A stretch of 64,000 nt of DNA from Microbacterium enclense (GTDB taxonomy: Bacteria; Actinomycetota; Actinomycetes; Actinomycetales; Microbacteriaceae): the NCBI RefSeq assembly GCF_001456955.1, contig NZ_KQ758468.1, positions 372,001-436,000 on the forward strand, in the 5' to 3' direction. A program made the translations under genes and the position numbers. Of this stretch, positions 49,242 through 57,326 are shown piece by piece. Position 1 is the first letter of the stretch. Every line of letters starts with the position of its first letter. The notes beneath the pieces were generated by a model that saw only the letters and a program-made list of their open reading frames with translations, was not told where the DNA came from and searched no databases.

Positions 49242-49925
49242 ATGACGGATGCCATCAAGATCGACGTGTGGACCGACATCGCCTGCCCCTGGTGCTACAT
49301 CGGCAAGCGAAACCTCGAGAACGGCCTGGCCGCCACGGCCGCCGACGACGACGCCCCGGTCGTCGAGATCGAGTACCACTCGTTCGAGCTCTCACCCGAC
49401 ACCCCCGAGGATTTCCACGGCGGTGAGGTCGATTACCTCTCGCAGCACAAGGGCATCTCGCCCGAGCAGGCGCGGGAGATGCTCGACCGCGTGACCGGCG
49501 TCGCCGCCGAGGCCGGGCTCGCCTACCGCTTCGACATCCTTCAGCACACCAACACCGTCAAGGCGCACGAGCTGCTGCACTTCGCCAAGGAGAACGGCCG
49601 CCAGCTGGAGCTCGCCGAGCTGCTGATGTCGGCGTACTTCCTCGAGGGGCGCCACGTCGGTCGCGACGACGACCTCGTGCAGCTCGCCGTCGAGGCGGGT
49701 CTCGACGGCGACGCGGCGCGCGATGCGCTGTCCTCGCAGCGTTACCGCGCCGCGGTGCGCGCCGACCAGGCGCAGGCGCAGGAATACGGCATCCAGGGCG
49801 TGCCCTTCTTCGTCATCGACGGCAAGTACGGCGTGAGCGGCGCGCAGCCGGTCGAGGCGTTCACGCAGATCGCCCGCCAGGTGTGGGGCGAGCGTCGCGA
49901 GGCATCCGCGACCGCCGACGCCTGA
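49242..49925 (+). CDS. DsbA family oxidoreductase (FrnE-like)
   Basis: A 227-aa thioredoxin-fold protein with CPWC at residues 15-18 (DVWTDIACPWCYIGKRNLEN). QEYGIQGVPFFVIDGKYGVS contains the cis-Pro and matches the FrnE/2-hydroxychromene-isomerase-like DsbA branch. No signal peptide is present, so it should act in the cytoplasm, as FrnE does in oxidative-stress tolerance in Deinococcus. The GAAAGG about 15 bases before the ATG is a weak ribosome binding site. Confidence 0.93.
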   Translation: MTDAIKIDVWTDIACPWCYIGKRNLENGLAATAADDDAPVVEIEYHSFELSPDTPEDFHGGEVDYLSQHKGISPEQAREMLDRVTGVAAEAGLAYRFDILQHTNTVKAHELLHFAKENGRQLELAELLMSAYFLEGRHVGRDDDLVQLAVEAGLDGDAARDALSSQRYRAAVRADQAQAQEYGIQGVPFFVIDGKYGVSGAQPVEAFTQIARQVWGERREASATADA

Positions 49926-49935
49926 CCCTTCCTCC

Positions 49936-49980
49936 ACAGCGGTGTCCGCCTCCGATCCCGGTCGAGGCGGGCACCGCTGT
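49936..49980 (+). terminator. Long hairpin between the DsbA-like gene and dusB
   Basis: A 17-bp stem (49,936-49,952 with 49,964-49,980) with one G-U pair and an 11-base loop starts 10 bases after the stop of the DsbA-like gene. No T tract follows. It may terminate without one, as many high-GC hairpins are thought to. Confidence 0.55.
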
Positions 49981-49994
49981 CGCACGACGTCTGG

Positions 49995-50000
49995 GAGAAT
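49995..50000 (+). promoter_or_regulatory. Candidate -10 for leaderless dusB mRNA
   Basis: GAGAAT followed by 6 nt and the ATG at 50,007. Confidence 0.4.
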
Positions 50001-50006
50001 GGAACG

Positions 50007-51173
50007 ATGACCACGGCAACGGCTCCGGCGCGGACGCTCCGCATCGGCAACATCGAGCTCGACGCTCCGGTCGTGCTCGCGCCCATGGCCGGCATCACGA
50101 ACACCGCGTTCCGCCGGCTGTGCCGCGAGTACGGTGCCGGTCTCTACGTCAGCGAGATGATCACGACGCGCGCGCTCGTGGAACGCAACGACACCACGAT
50201 GCGCCTCATCCGCCATCACGAGTCCGAGACGCCGCGCTCGATCCAGCTCTACGGCGTCGATCCGGCCACGGTCGAGGCCGCGGTGACGATGATCGTCGAC
50301 GAAGACCATGCCGACCACATCGACCTCAACTTCGGCTGCCCGGTGCCCAAGGTCACGCGCCGCGGCGGCGGCGCGGCACTGCCGTGGAAGACCTCGCTGT
50401 TCCGCGAGATCGTCGAGCGGGCGGTGCGGGCTGCGGGCGAGAAGCCGCTGACGATCAAGATGCGCAAGGGCATCGACGCCGATCACCTCACCTACCTCGA
50501 GGCCGGCCGTATCGCCGAGGGGGCGGGGGTGGCATCCATCGCCCTGCACGCGCGCACGGCGAGCGAGTTCTACTCGGGCCACGCCGACTGGTCGGCGATC
50601 GCGAAGCTCAAAGAGACGGTCACGAGCGTGCCCGTGCTCGGCAACGGCGACATCTGGTCGGCCGACGATGCCGTGCGCATGATGCACGAGACGGGCTGCG
50701 ACGGCGTGGTCGTCGGTCGCGGCTGCCTCGGCCGCCCCTGGCTCTTCGGCGATCTGGCGCGGGCCCTGGGCGGGCCCGGTGCCGCGCACGGCGAACCCGT
50801 CGATGCGACCCTCGGCTTCGTGGCGCGCGCGTTCCGCCGGCACGCCGAGCTGCTCGTGGAGTTCTTCGACGACGAGGGGCGCGGATGCCGCGACATCCGC
50901 AAGCACGTCGCCTGGTACTTCAAGGGGTACCCCGTCGGCGGAGAGCTGCGTGCCGCTCTCGCGACCGCCTCGACCCTCGACGAGATCGACGAGCTGCTCG
51001 CCACGATGCAGCTCGACGCGCCCTACCCCGGGGCCGCGGCCGAGGGCCAACGTGGTCGCGCGGGCACGCCGAAGCGTCCGGCGCTTCCCGATCGCTGGCT
51101 CGACTCGCACGAGATCGGCGACGAGGCCGGCCGCGAGCTCGCCGCAGCAGAACTGCACCACAGTGGCGGGTGA
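50007..51173 (+). CDS. dusB: tRNA-dihydrouridine synthase
   Basis: FMN- and NADPH-dependent reduction of uridines in the tRNA D loop, 388 aa. The barrel start LDAPVVLAPMAGITNTAFRR, DLNFGCPVPKVTRRGGGAAL with the catalytic Cys, the KMRKG block and VPVLGNGDIWSADDAVRMM, then GVVVGRGCLGRPWLFGDLAR, define Dus. It leads dusB-dgt-dnaG; the gap to dgt is 7 bases. Confidence 0.95.
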   Translation: MTTATAPARTLRIGNIELDAPVVLAPMAGITNTAFRRLCREYGAGLYVSEMITTRALVERNDTTMRLIRHHESETPRSIQLYGVDPATVEAAVTMIVDEDHADHIDLNFGCPVPKVTRRGGGAALPWKTSLFREIVERAVRAAGEKPLTIKMRKGIDADHLTYLEAGRIAEGAGVASIALHARTASEFYSGHADWSAIAKLKETVTSVPVLGNGDIWSADDAVRMMHETGCDGVVVGRGCLGRPWLFGDLARALGGPGAAHGEPVDATLGFVARAFRRHAELLVEFFDDEGRGCRDIRKHVAWYFKGYPVGGELRAALATASTLDEIDELLATMQLDAPYPGAAAEGQRGRAGTPKRPALPDRWLDSHEIGDEAGRELAAAELHHSGG

Positions 51174-51180
51174 GGTGGCG

Positions 51181-52497
51181 GTGACCGCCGCCCGCCCCCT
51201 CGGGTACGACGACGCGGATGCCGCGCGGTTCCACGTCGAGAAGCACCGCTCGCAGCGCGACGACTTCGCCCGCGACCGCGCCCGCGTGCTGCACTCGGCG
51301 GCGCTGCGCCGTCTGGCCGCCAAGACGCAGGTGCTGAGCCCGGCGAGCCCCGCCGACTTCGCCCGCAACCGTCTGACGCACTCGCTCGAGGTCGCGCAGG
51401 TGGGGCGCGAGCTGGCGACGGCGCTCCAGCTGTCGCCCGACGTCGTCGACACCGCGTGTCTCAGCCACGACCTGGGCCACCCCCCGTTCGGCCATAACGG
51501 CGAGCGGGCGCTGAACGAGTGGGCCGAGGGCATCGGCGGCTTCGAGGGCAATGCGCAGACGCTGCGCATCCTGACCCGCCTCGAGCCGAAGGTGTTCGGA
51601 GCCGAGGGCGAGCCGTTCGGGCTGAACCTGACGCGCTCGAGCCTCGACGCCACGTGCAAGTACCCGTGGACCGCCGACGAGCCGGTCCCCGACCCGGGCG
51701 GGCGCCTAAAGTTCGGCGTGTACCCCGACGACGAGCCGGTCTTCCACTGGATGCGCGGGGGAGCCCCGGCCCGCCGGCGCTGCATCGAGGCCGAGGTCAT
51801 GGACCTCTCCGACGACATCGCCTACTCGGTGCACGACTTCGAAGACGCGGTCGTCAACCGCTACGTCGACCCCGCGCGCCTGGCATCCCGGGTCGGCCGG
51901 GAGGGTCTGCTCGACGCGATCCAGCGCTGGGTGGGCTACGACTTCGTGCGCGACGACCTCGACGCCGGCCTCGAGCGGCTGATGGCGATGCCGGAGTGGA
52001 TCCCCTCGTTCGACGGCACGCGTCCCGCCCTCGCGCGCCTCAAGAACCTCACGTCCGACCTCATCGGCCGCTTCGCCCGCGCCGCGACCTCGGCCACCCG
52101 CGAGGCGTACCCGACCGACCAGCTCACGCGCTACCGGGCGCACGTCGTCGTCCCGGCCGACGTCGAGGTCGAGATGGCGGTGCTCAAGGGCATCATCGGC
52201 GCCACCGTGGTCTCGATCGACGGCCGCAAGGTCCTCTACCGCGAGCAGCGCAACGTGCTCAAGCGCCTGGCATCCGCCCTGTGGGAGAACCCCGGCGCGC
52301 TCGATGCCCTGCACGCCCCCGACTTCGCCGCGGCCACCGACGACACCGCGCGGCGCCGCGTGGTCGTCGACCAGGTCGCGAGCCTCACCGACCAGCTCGC
52401 CATCGCGTGGCACGGCCGACTCGTCGGAGAAGTGGATGCCGCCGAGCTCGGCGTCTGGGCGCCCGGCGCTCGCGCCGCCCGGGGAGCGGATGCCTGA
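51181..52497 (+). CDS. dgt: Deoxyguanosinetriphosphate triphosphohydrolase-like protein
   Basis: HD-domain dNTPase that hydrolyses dGTP or other dNTPs to deoxynucleoside and triphosphate, 438 aa. HD ligands are in RNRLTHSLEVAQVGRELA and CLSHDLGHPPFGHNGERALN, with the later VMDLSDDIAYSVHDFEDA. The GTG at 51,181 is chosen because GAGGTG lies 4 to 8 bases before it; GTGs at 51,163 and 51,175 are also in frame. Its stop overlaps dnaG (TGATG). dgt-dnaG linkage is common in actinobacteria. Confidence 0.95.
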   Translation: MTAARPLGYDDADAARFHVEKHRSQRDDFARDRARVLHSAALRRLAAKTQVLSPASPADFARNRLTHSLEVAQVGRELATALQLSPDVVDTACLSHDLGHPPFGHNGERALNEWAEGIGGFEGNAQTLRILTRLEPKVFGAEGEPFGLNLTRSSLDATCKYPWTADEPVPDPGGRLKFGVYPDDEPVFHWMRGGAPARRRCIEAEVMDLSDDIAYSVHDFEDAVVNRYVDPARLASRVGREGLLDAIQRWVGYDFVRDDLDAGLERLMAMPEWIPSFDGTRPALARLKNLTSDLIGRFARAATSATREAYPTDQLTRYRAHVVVPADVEVEMAVLKGIIGATVVSIDGRKVLYREQRNVLKRLASALWENPGALDALHAPDFAAATDDTARRRVVVDQVASLTDQLAIAWHGRLVGEVDAAELGVWAPGARAARGADA

Positions 52498-54335
52498 TGG
52501 CCCGCATCCGCCAAGCCGACGTCGATGAGGTGAAGGCGCGGGTCAACATCGCCGACGTCATCGGGGAACGCGTCGCCTTGAAGCCCGCCGGCGTCGGGTC
52601 GATGAAGGGACTCTGCCCCTTCCACGACGAACGCTCGCCGAGCTTCAACGTGCGACCCCAGGTCGGGTACTACCACTGCTTCGGCTGCGGCGAATCGGGC
52701 GACGTCTACTCGTTCCTGCGCGCGATGGACCACGTGTCGTTCACCGAGGCGGTCGAACGCATGGCCGCGCGCGTCGGCTACACCCTGCACTACGAAGACG
52801 GGGGAGCGGCCCCCGAGACGACCGGCCGTTCACGGCTGTACGCCGCCAACGCGGCGGCGGCGGAGTTCTTCCGCGCGCAGCTGATGAGTCCCGAGGCCGA
52901 GACCGGACGCCGGTTCCTCGGCGATCGCGGTTTCGACGCCGGGGCGGCGGCGCACTTCGGCGTGGGCTATGCCCCGAAGGGGTGGTCGAACCTGCTCGAC
53001 CACCTGTCGGCGCAGAAGTTCAGCCGCGACGAGCTCGTGCAGGCGGGGCTGGTGTCGCAGGGCCAGCGAGGCGTCTACGACCGCTTCCGCGGGCGGCTGG
53101 TGTGGCCGATCCGCGACGTCACCGGTCAGGTCATCGGGTTCGGCGCGCGCAAGCTCTTCGACGACGACCAGGGCCCCAAATACCTCAACACCCCCGAGAC
53201 GCCGATCTACAAGAAGGCGCAGGTGCTCTACGGCCTCGACCTGGCCAAGCGCGACATCTCGCGCTCGCACCGGGTGGTCGTCGTCGAGGGCTACACCGAC
53301 GTGATGGCCTGCCACCTCGCCGGTGTCACCACCGCGATCGCCTCCTGCGGAACGGCGTTCGGCAGCGACCACATCACCGTGCTCCGCCGCGTGATGGGCG
53401 ACGATAGCTCGTCGGGCGAGGTCGTCTTCACCTTCGACCCGGATGCCGCGGGGCAGAAGGCGGCACTGCGCGCCTTCGCCGATGAGAAGCGCTTCGCCGC
53501 CCAGACGTATGTCGCCGTCGCCCCCGAAGGACTCGATCCCTGCGACCTGCGGCTGCAGCGCGGTGACGGGGCCGTGCGCGCGTTGATGGAGAACAAGAAC
53601 CCCATGTTCGAGTTCGTCATCGACCAGCGGCTGAAAGACTTCGACCTGGGGAGTGTGGAGGGCCGCGCGGGGGCGTTGCGCGCGGCGGCGCCCATCGTCG
53701 CCGACATCCGGGATCCCTCGCTGCGTCCCGGCTACGTGCGCGTGCTCGCCCGCCGTCTCGGTCTCGACATGCCCGAGGTGCAGGCCGCGGTGGAGCGCGC
53801 CGCCCGCGGAGCCGACCGTGCCGAGCAGCGCGAGAACGCCCGCGTCGCCGAGCCCGCCCCGATCGCGATCTCGGTCACGATGGCGTCCCTGCCCAACACC
53901 CGCGACGTCGCGCTCGAGCGAGGCGCGATGATGGCGTTCCTGCAGTACGGTCACCGGATCGACCCCGACGTGTTCTTGCGCGCGCTGCAGCTGCCCTTCG
54001 GCCACCCCGCACTCGAGGCCGTGCGCAGCTCCCTGGCATCCACCGATCTGTCGCAGCCGGGCTGGGCGGTGGCTGCGGTGGAAGCGGTGCGGGAGCCGTT
54101 CCGGTCGCTCGCGGCGGAGCTTCTCACGGCGGAGTTCCCCGCCCGCACCGAAGAGGGCGCGGTGGCCTCGGCGAACGACCTCGCCCGCGGCCTGCTGGTG
54201 CGCGAGCTGCAGCGCGAGAAGGACGAGCTGCTGCGAGGGATCCAGCGCGTGCCCGCCGATTCGGAAGAGGGCCGGCGCCTGCGCCTGCGCCTGCGGGAGT
54301 TGGATGCCGACCGGCAGAGGTTGATCGCGTCGTAG
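52497..54335 (+). CDS. dnaG: DNA primase
   Basis: Synthesises RNA primers at the replication fork, 612 aa. The N-terminal zinc-binding domain has CPFHDERSPSFNV and YYHCFGCGESGDVYSFLRA. The TOPRIM core shows VVVVEGYTDVMACHLAGVTT and VFTFDPDAAGQKAALRA. The C-terminal region (LLRGIQRVPADSEEGRRLRL) would bind DnaB. The ATG shares one base with the dgt stop. It is the last gene before a 210-base gap. Confidence 0.97.
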   Translation: MARIRQADVDEVKARVNIADVIGERVALKPAGVGSMKGLCPFHDERSPSFNVRPQVGYYHCFGCGESGDVYSFLRAMDHVSFTEAVERMAARVGYTLHYEDGGAAPETTGRSRLYAANAAAAEFFRAQLMSPEAETGRRFLGDRGFDAGAAAHFGVGYAPKGWSNLLDHLSAQKFSRDELVQAGLVSQGQRGVYDRFRGRLVWPIRDVTGQVIGFGARKLFDDDQGPKYLNTPETPIYKKAQVLYGLDLAKRDISRSHRVVVVEGYTDVMACHLAGVTTAIASCGTAFGSDHITVLRRVMGDDSSSGEVVFTFDPDAAGQKAALRAFADEKRFAAQTYVAVAPEGLDPCDLRLQRGDGAVRALMENKNPMFEFVIDQRLKDFDLGSVEGRAGALRAAAPIVADIRDPSLRPGYVRVLARRLGLDMPEVQAAVERAARGADRAEQRENARVAEPAPIAISVTMASLPNTRDVALERGAMMAFLQYGHRIDPDVFLRALQLPFGHPALEAVRSSLASTDLSQPGWAVAAVEAVREPFRSLAAELLTAEFPARTEEGAVASANDLARGLLVRELQREKDELLRGIQRVPADSEEGRRLRLRLRELDADRQRLIAS

Positions 54336-54533
54336 CCTCGACGCGGACTCGGCGGGGCGTCCGCCGGGACGGCTCGCCGGGACCCTTGTGGGCATCGCGC
54401 GCGAAGGCGGGGCCCCTGAGGGGCTCGACGCGGGGCGCGGTCAGGGCGGCGCGGATGGATTCGGCGCCGCGTCCACGACCGCACCGAACCGGCTCGCCCG
54501 CGCGCGCCGCTGGCATCCGTTCTCCGGGTGGGC

Positions 54534-54539
54534 GAGGAT
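54534..54539 (+). promoter_or_regulatory. Candidate -10 for leaderless ABC ATPase mRNA
   Basis: GAGGAT followed by 6 nt and the ATG at 54,546. Alternatively GAGG acts as ribosome binding site for the same ATG. Confidence 0.35.
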
Positions 54540-54545
54540 GAGGGA

Positions 54546-55319
54546 ATGCCCCGGACTCTCGACACCGACGTCGTTCTGCGCGCTGACGATCTCTCCCTCG
54601 CCCGCAACGGCGTGCGGGTCATCGACGGCATCACCTTCACCCTCTTGCCGGGGCGGACGCTCGTTGTGCGAGGAGCGACGGGCTCCGGCAAGACGTCGCT
54701 CGTGTCACTTCTGTCGGGCGACCCCGATGACGGCCTCGGCGTGGTCGGCGGCGACGCGCGGGTGCACGGAATCTCCGCACGCCACCCCGGGCGGGCGCGC
54801 CGCGAGTGGGTCTTCCACACGGGGTACCTGCCGCAGGGCGCGGGCGCGGCGCTCCCGTCGCGCCTGACCGTGCACGACGTCATCTCGGAGCCGATCACGA
54901 GCCGCGACCGTCGTGTCAACACGCGCGCGCTCGCGGTGCGGGTCGCCACGCTCCTCGACGAGATGGAGTTGCCGCTCGGCACCGCGCCCAAGTACCCGTA
55001 CGAACTGAGCGCGGGGATGCGACAGCGCGTCGCCCTCGCCCGCGCCCTCGTGCTCGAGCCCCGCCTGTTCGTCGCCGACGACCTCTACGCCAATCTCGAC
55101 CTCGAAGTCCGGGCCGCGGCGCGCTCGGCGATCACCCGCCGGCGTGACGAGCGGGGGATGGCATCGCTGATCGTCACGAACGACGCCGAGGCCCCGCGTG
55201 AATTGGATGCCGACGTGCTCGTCCTGCACGCCGGGCACGCGGTCGGCCTCGGGCACGGCGACCACGCCGTGCAGTGGACCCCCGACGGCACGCCCGAGCG
55301 ACGTCTTTCGGCCCCCTGA
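54546..55319 (+). CDS. ABC-type ATPase with altered catalytic residues
   Basis: A 257-aa ATP-binding cassette protein of the oligopeptide/nickel (DppF-like) class. Walker A GATGSGKTS (residues 43-51), Q-loop in YLPQGAG and signature YELSAGMRQRVALARAL are intact. Walker B reads LFVADDLYANLD: the catalytic Glu is Asp (D179). The H-loop, normally THD, reads TND (N212). Both changes would slow ATP hydrolysis. No permease or second ATPase lies adjacent. It may be a slow switch, a regulatory ATPase, or half of an asymmetric pair. A GTG six codons upstream is an alternative start. Confidence 0.85.
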   Translation: MPRTLDTDVVLRADDLSLARNGVRVIDGITFTLLPGRTLVVRGATGSGKTSLVSLLSGDPDDGLGVVGGDARVHGISARHPGRARREWVFHTGYLPQGAGAALPSRLTVHDVISEPITSRDRRVNTRALAVRVATLLDEMELPLGTAPKYPYELSAGMRQRVALARALVLEPRLFVADDLYANLDLEVRAAARSAITRRRDERGMASLIVTNDAEAPRELDADVLVLHAGHAVGLGHGDHAVQWTPDGTPERRLSAP

Positions 55320-55381
55320 TTTTCTCGTCGCCCCCGCGTGCTGTTAGTATCGTGGGGTTGCCCACCGCAAGGCGGGCATGA

Positions 55382-55457
55382 TCCTCGGTAGCTCAATTGG
55401 CAGAGCAATCGGCTGTTAACCGATAGGTTCTTGGTTCGAGTCCAAGCCGGGGAGCCA
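55382..55457 (+). tRNA. tRNA-Asn (anticodon GTT)
   Basis: Complete cloverleaf: acceptor TCCTCGG with CCGGGGA (one G-U), D arm GCTCAATTGGCAGAGC, anticodon loop CTGTTAA with GTT, T arm TTGGTTCGAGTCCAA, discriminator G and an encoded CCA at 55,455-55,457. It is the apparent attachment site of the downstream island. Confidence 0.97.
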
Positions 55458-55458
55458 A

Positions 55459-55510
55459 GAAAACCGCCCCTCACCTGGGAAGTCCTAGGGAAGGGGCGGT
55501 TCTCATTTTC
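55459..55510. terminator. Terminator after tRNA-Asn
   Basis: AACCGCCCCT (55,462-55,471) pairs with AGGGGCGGTT (55,492-55,501) around a smaller CCTGGG/CCTAGG stem, followed by CTCATTTTC. It can stop tRNA transcription and, from the other side, integrase transcription. Confidence 0.8.
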
Positions 55511-55529
55511 GGGGCCATTCAGGATTTCG

Positions 55530-56756
55530 TCAGGACCGGGATTGCGCACTCTTCCCGTTCAGGGCTGCGGCCCGCGCCCTCGACATCGCCGCGGTTACTT
55601 CGTCCAGCCGGTCGGGCCAGAGCTTGGCGTAGGTGTTCAGCGTCTCGGTTGCTGTCGCATGTCCCAGCATCCGCTGAACCACGAGAACGTCAGCGCCTGC
55701 ACCAATGGCCAGGGATGCGGCAGTGTGTCGCAATCCCTTCGGCGTCAGCCCCTCAGGCACTCCTGCGGCATCCGTGACCTTGCTCCACACCCTGTTACGC
55801 CAGTTGGACATGTTGAGGGCTTCGCCGTTCTTGCTCGTGAACAGGGGCGCGGTCGGCTGCTTGTGCTTGGTAAGCGATTCGAGGTCCGCGAGAAGGTGCG
55901 GGGGGATGGGTACCGCCCGAATCCCGGCGTACGTCTTGGGGGAGTCCCCGACGATGGGATGCCGGTTCTCGTCAATCGTCACCGTCTTGGAAATCTCGAT
56001 ACGCCGTGCGGTCAGCTTCACGTCATCTACCGTCAGCGCTGCGGCTTCGCCTGGACGGATGCCGACATTCCCGAGAACGGCGACGAGAGCCGCGTCTGAT
56101 GCGCTCCCGTGCTCCCGAGTGGCACTGATGAGGGCTTCCAGTTCTGCGTGAGTGAGGAAGACGACCGGCTCGCCCTTCACCTTGGGAATCTCGACGCCGG
56201 TCGCCGGATTCTTTCGAATCCACCCCTGCCCCACGGCGAAGACGAGAGCGGAGTTGAGCCGCCCGTAGACCGCCTGGACGCTCGCGGGGGACAAGCCGCC
56301 CCGGTGTGCCCTCATATCGTCTCTACGGGGCGCTGAGCCGTCTATAAGAGCCGAAATCCATGCGTCGATGTCCTGACGCTTGACGGCAGTGAGGAGTGTC
56401 CCCTGCCAGCGGGGAAGGACATAGTTCTCCATCGCTTCCTTGTACCTGGCCATGCTGGACCCTTTGGGGCGCTTCTTGGACGCCAGCCATGCCGAGACAG
56501 CATCGCCCACAGTGAGCGCTGCAACCTGAGCCGTTACATACACGCCACCCCGTAACGAATCCTCGGTCTTCGCGCGGAAGGCGTCAGCGTCGGCCCGCTT
56601 ACTGAAGCTCTTAGACGTTTCCTTCTTCGTGTCGGGGTCGGTCCACACCACACGCCAGCGGTCGCCCTTGCCGTAGGCGGCACTCTTCACCTTCTTGCTG
56701 GCGTCGGCGGGGTTGCGCTTCATCCATCTGTCGGCAATCCATACGCGGGTGTCCAT
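55530..56756 (-). CDS. int: Tyrosine recombinase (integrase)
   Basis: A 408-aa phage-type integrase. An N-terminal AP2-like arm-binding domain (DRWRVVWTDPDTKKETSKSF), a SAM-like core-binding domain (about 80-180) and a catalytic domain follow. Catalytic residues visible: R234 in GIRPGEAAAL, K274, R343 and H344 in GLRHTAASLA, H366 in LGHATATETL and the nucleophile Y376 in LNTYAKLW. The usual His of the HxxR box is Lys (K340). The ATG at 56,756 starts the conserved region; longer frames are non-homologous. It is transcribed toward tRNA-Asn, its likely target. Confidence 0.94.
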   Translation of the reverse strand: MDTRVWIADRWMKRNPADASKKVKSAAYGKGDRWRVVWTDPDTKKETSKSFSKRADADAFRAKTEDSLRGGVYVTAQVAALTVGDAVSAWLASKKRPKGSSMARYKEAMENYVLPRWQGTLLTAVKRQDIDAWISALIDGSAPRRDDMRAHRGGLSPASVQAVYGRLNSALVFAVGQGWIRKNPATGVEIPKVKGEPVVFLTHAELEALISATREHGSASDAALVAVLGNVGIRPGEAAALTVDDVKLTARRIEISKTVTIDENRHPIVGDSPKTYAGIRAVPIPPHLLADLESLTKHKQPTAPLFTSKNGEALNMSNWRNRVWSKVTDAAGVPEGLTPKGLRHTAASLAIGAGADVLVVQRMLGHATATETLNTYAKLWPDRLDEVTAAMSRARAAALNGKSAQSRS

Positions 56757-56837
56757 GATTGCTCGTACGCCTCTCGTGCTCAGTTGTGAACTTCTGTGAC
56801 CGTTCGACAATCGGCGGAGTGGGGCGTATAGGTGCCC

Positions 56838-57026
56838 ATGACGAATACAGACACGCTCCTCACTCCTTCTGCCGTTGCGGCCTACCTGGGTCGCTCCGTG
56901 CCCGCCCTCGCGCAGATGCGCTATCGCGGCACTGGACCCCGCTTCATCCACGCGGGCAGTCGCATCCGTTACAGACAGAGCGACGTGGATGCGTGGTTGC
57001 TCGCGGGGGAGCGTGATGCCACCTGA
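56838..57026 (+). CDS. Excisionase-like helix-turn-helix protein
   Basis: A 62-aa MerR/excisionase-type protein: LLTPSAVAAYLGRSVPALAQ forms the helix-turn-helix, followed by the wing RFIHAGSRIRYRQSDVDAWL. Such proteins act as recombination directionality factors or regulators beside integrases. It is divergent from int with 81 bases between. ATG at 56,838 is preferred; a GTG two codons earlier is in frame. TATAGG just upstream may be its -10. Confidence 0.88.
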   Translation: MTNTDTLLTPSAVAAYLGRSVPALAQMRYRGTGPRFIHAGSRIRYRQSDVDAWLLAGERDAT

Positions 57027-57107
57027 CGGCTTTTGCATGCGCAGAGGTTAACAGCACCCGAGTCATCACGTGCCACGATGTCGGACCTCCTGTGTAGCGT
57101 CCTCGCC

Positions 57108-57326
57108 ATGCACGCCCCCGGAGTCGCTGTCTCGCTTCTTCCGCGGGCGAACCCGAGACGACGAACGGAACTACCGCGTTATGCGGTGAGGCTCTACGGG
57201 AAGCTCATAGGCCGGGTCGAGACAAAGCGCCTGAGCGGCGCGCGCAACCCGTTCTACTTCGCTTACGCGGTTCACCCGGACACGGGAGAGAACACCGCCT
57301 GGGGAGGGCAACACGACATGGCCTAG
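57108..57326 (+). CDS. Small hypothetical protein
   Basis: A 72-aa basic protein of unknown function: RRRTELPRYAVRLYGKLIGR then ARNPFYFAYAVHPDTGEN. The alternating hydrophobic pattern suggests a small beta-rich domain. The ATG at 57,108 lies 7 nt after TAGCGT; an earlier in-frame ATG at 57,078 lacks signals. It overlaps the convergent DUF4062 gene by 4 bases. It could be an additional island regulator, but nothing shows that. Confidence 0.5.
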   Translation: MHAPGVAVSLLPRANPRRRTELPRYAVRLYGKLIGRVETKRLSGARNPFYFAYAVHPDTGENTAWGGQHDMA

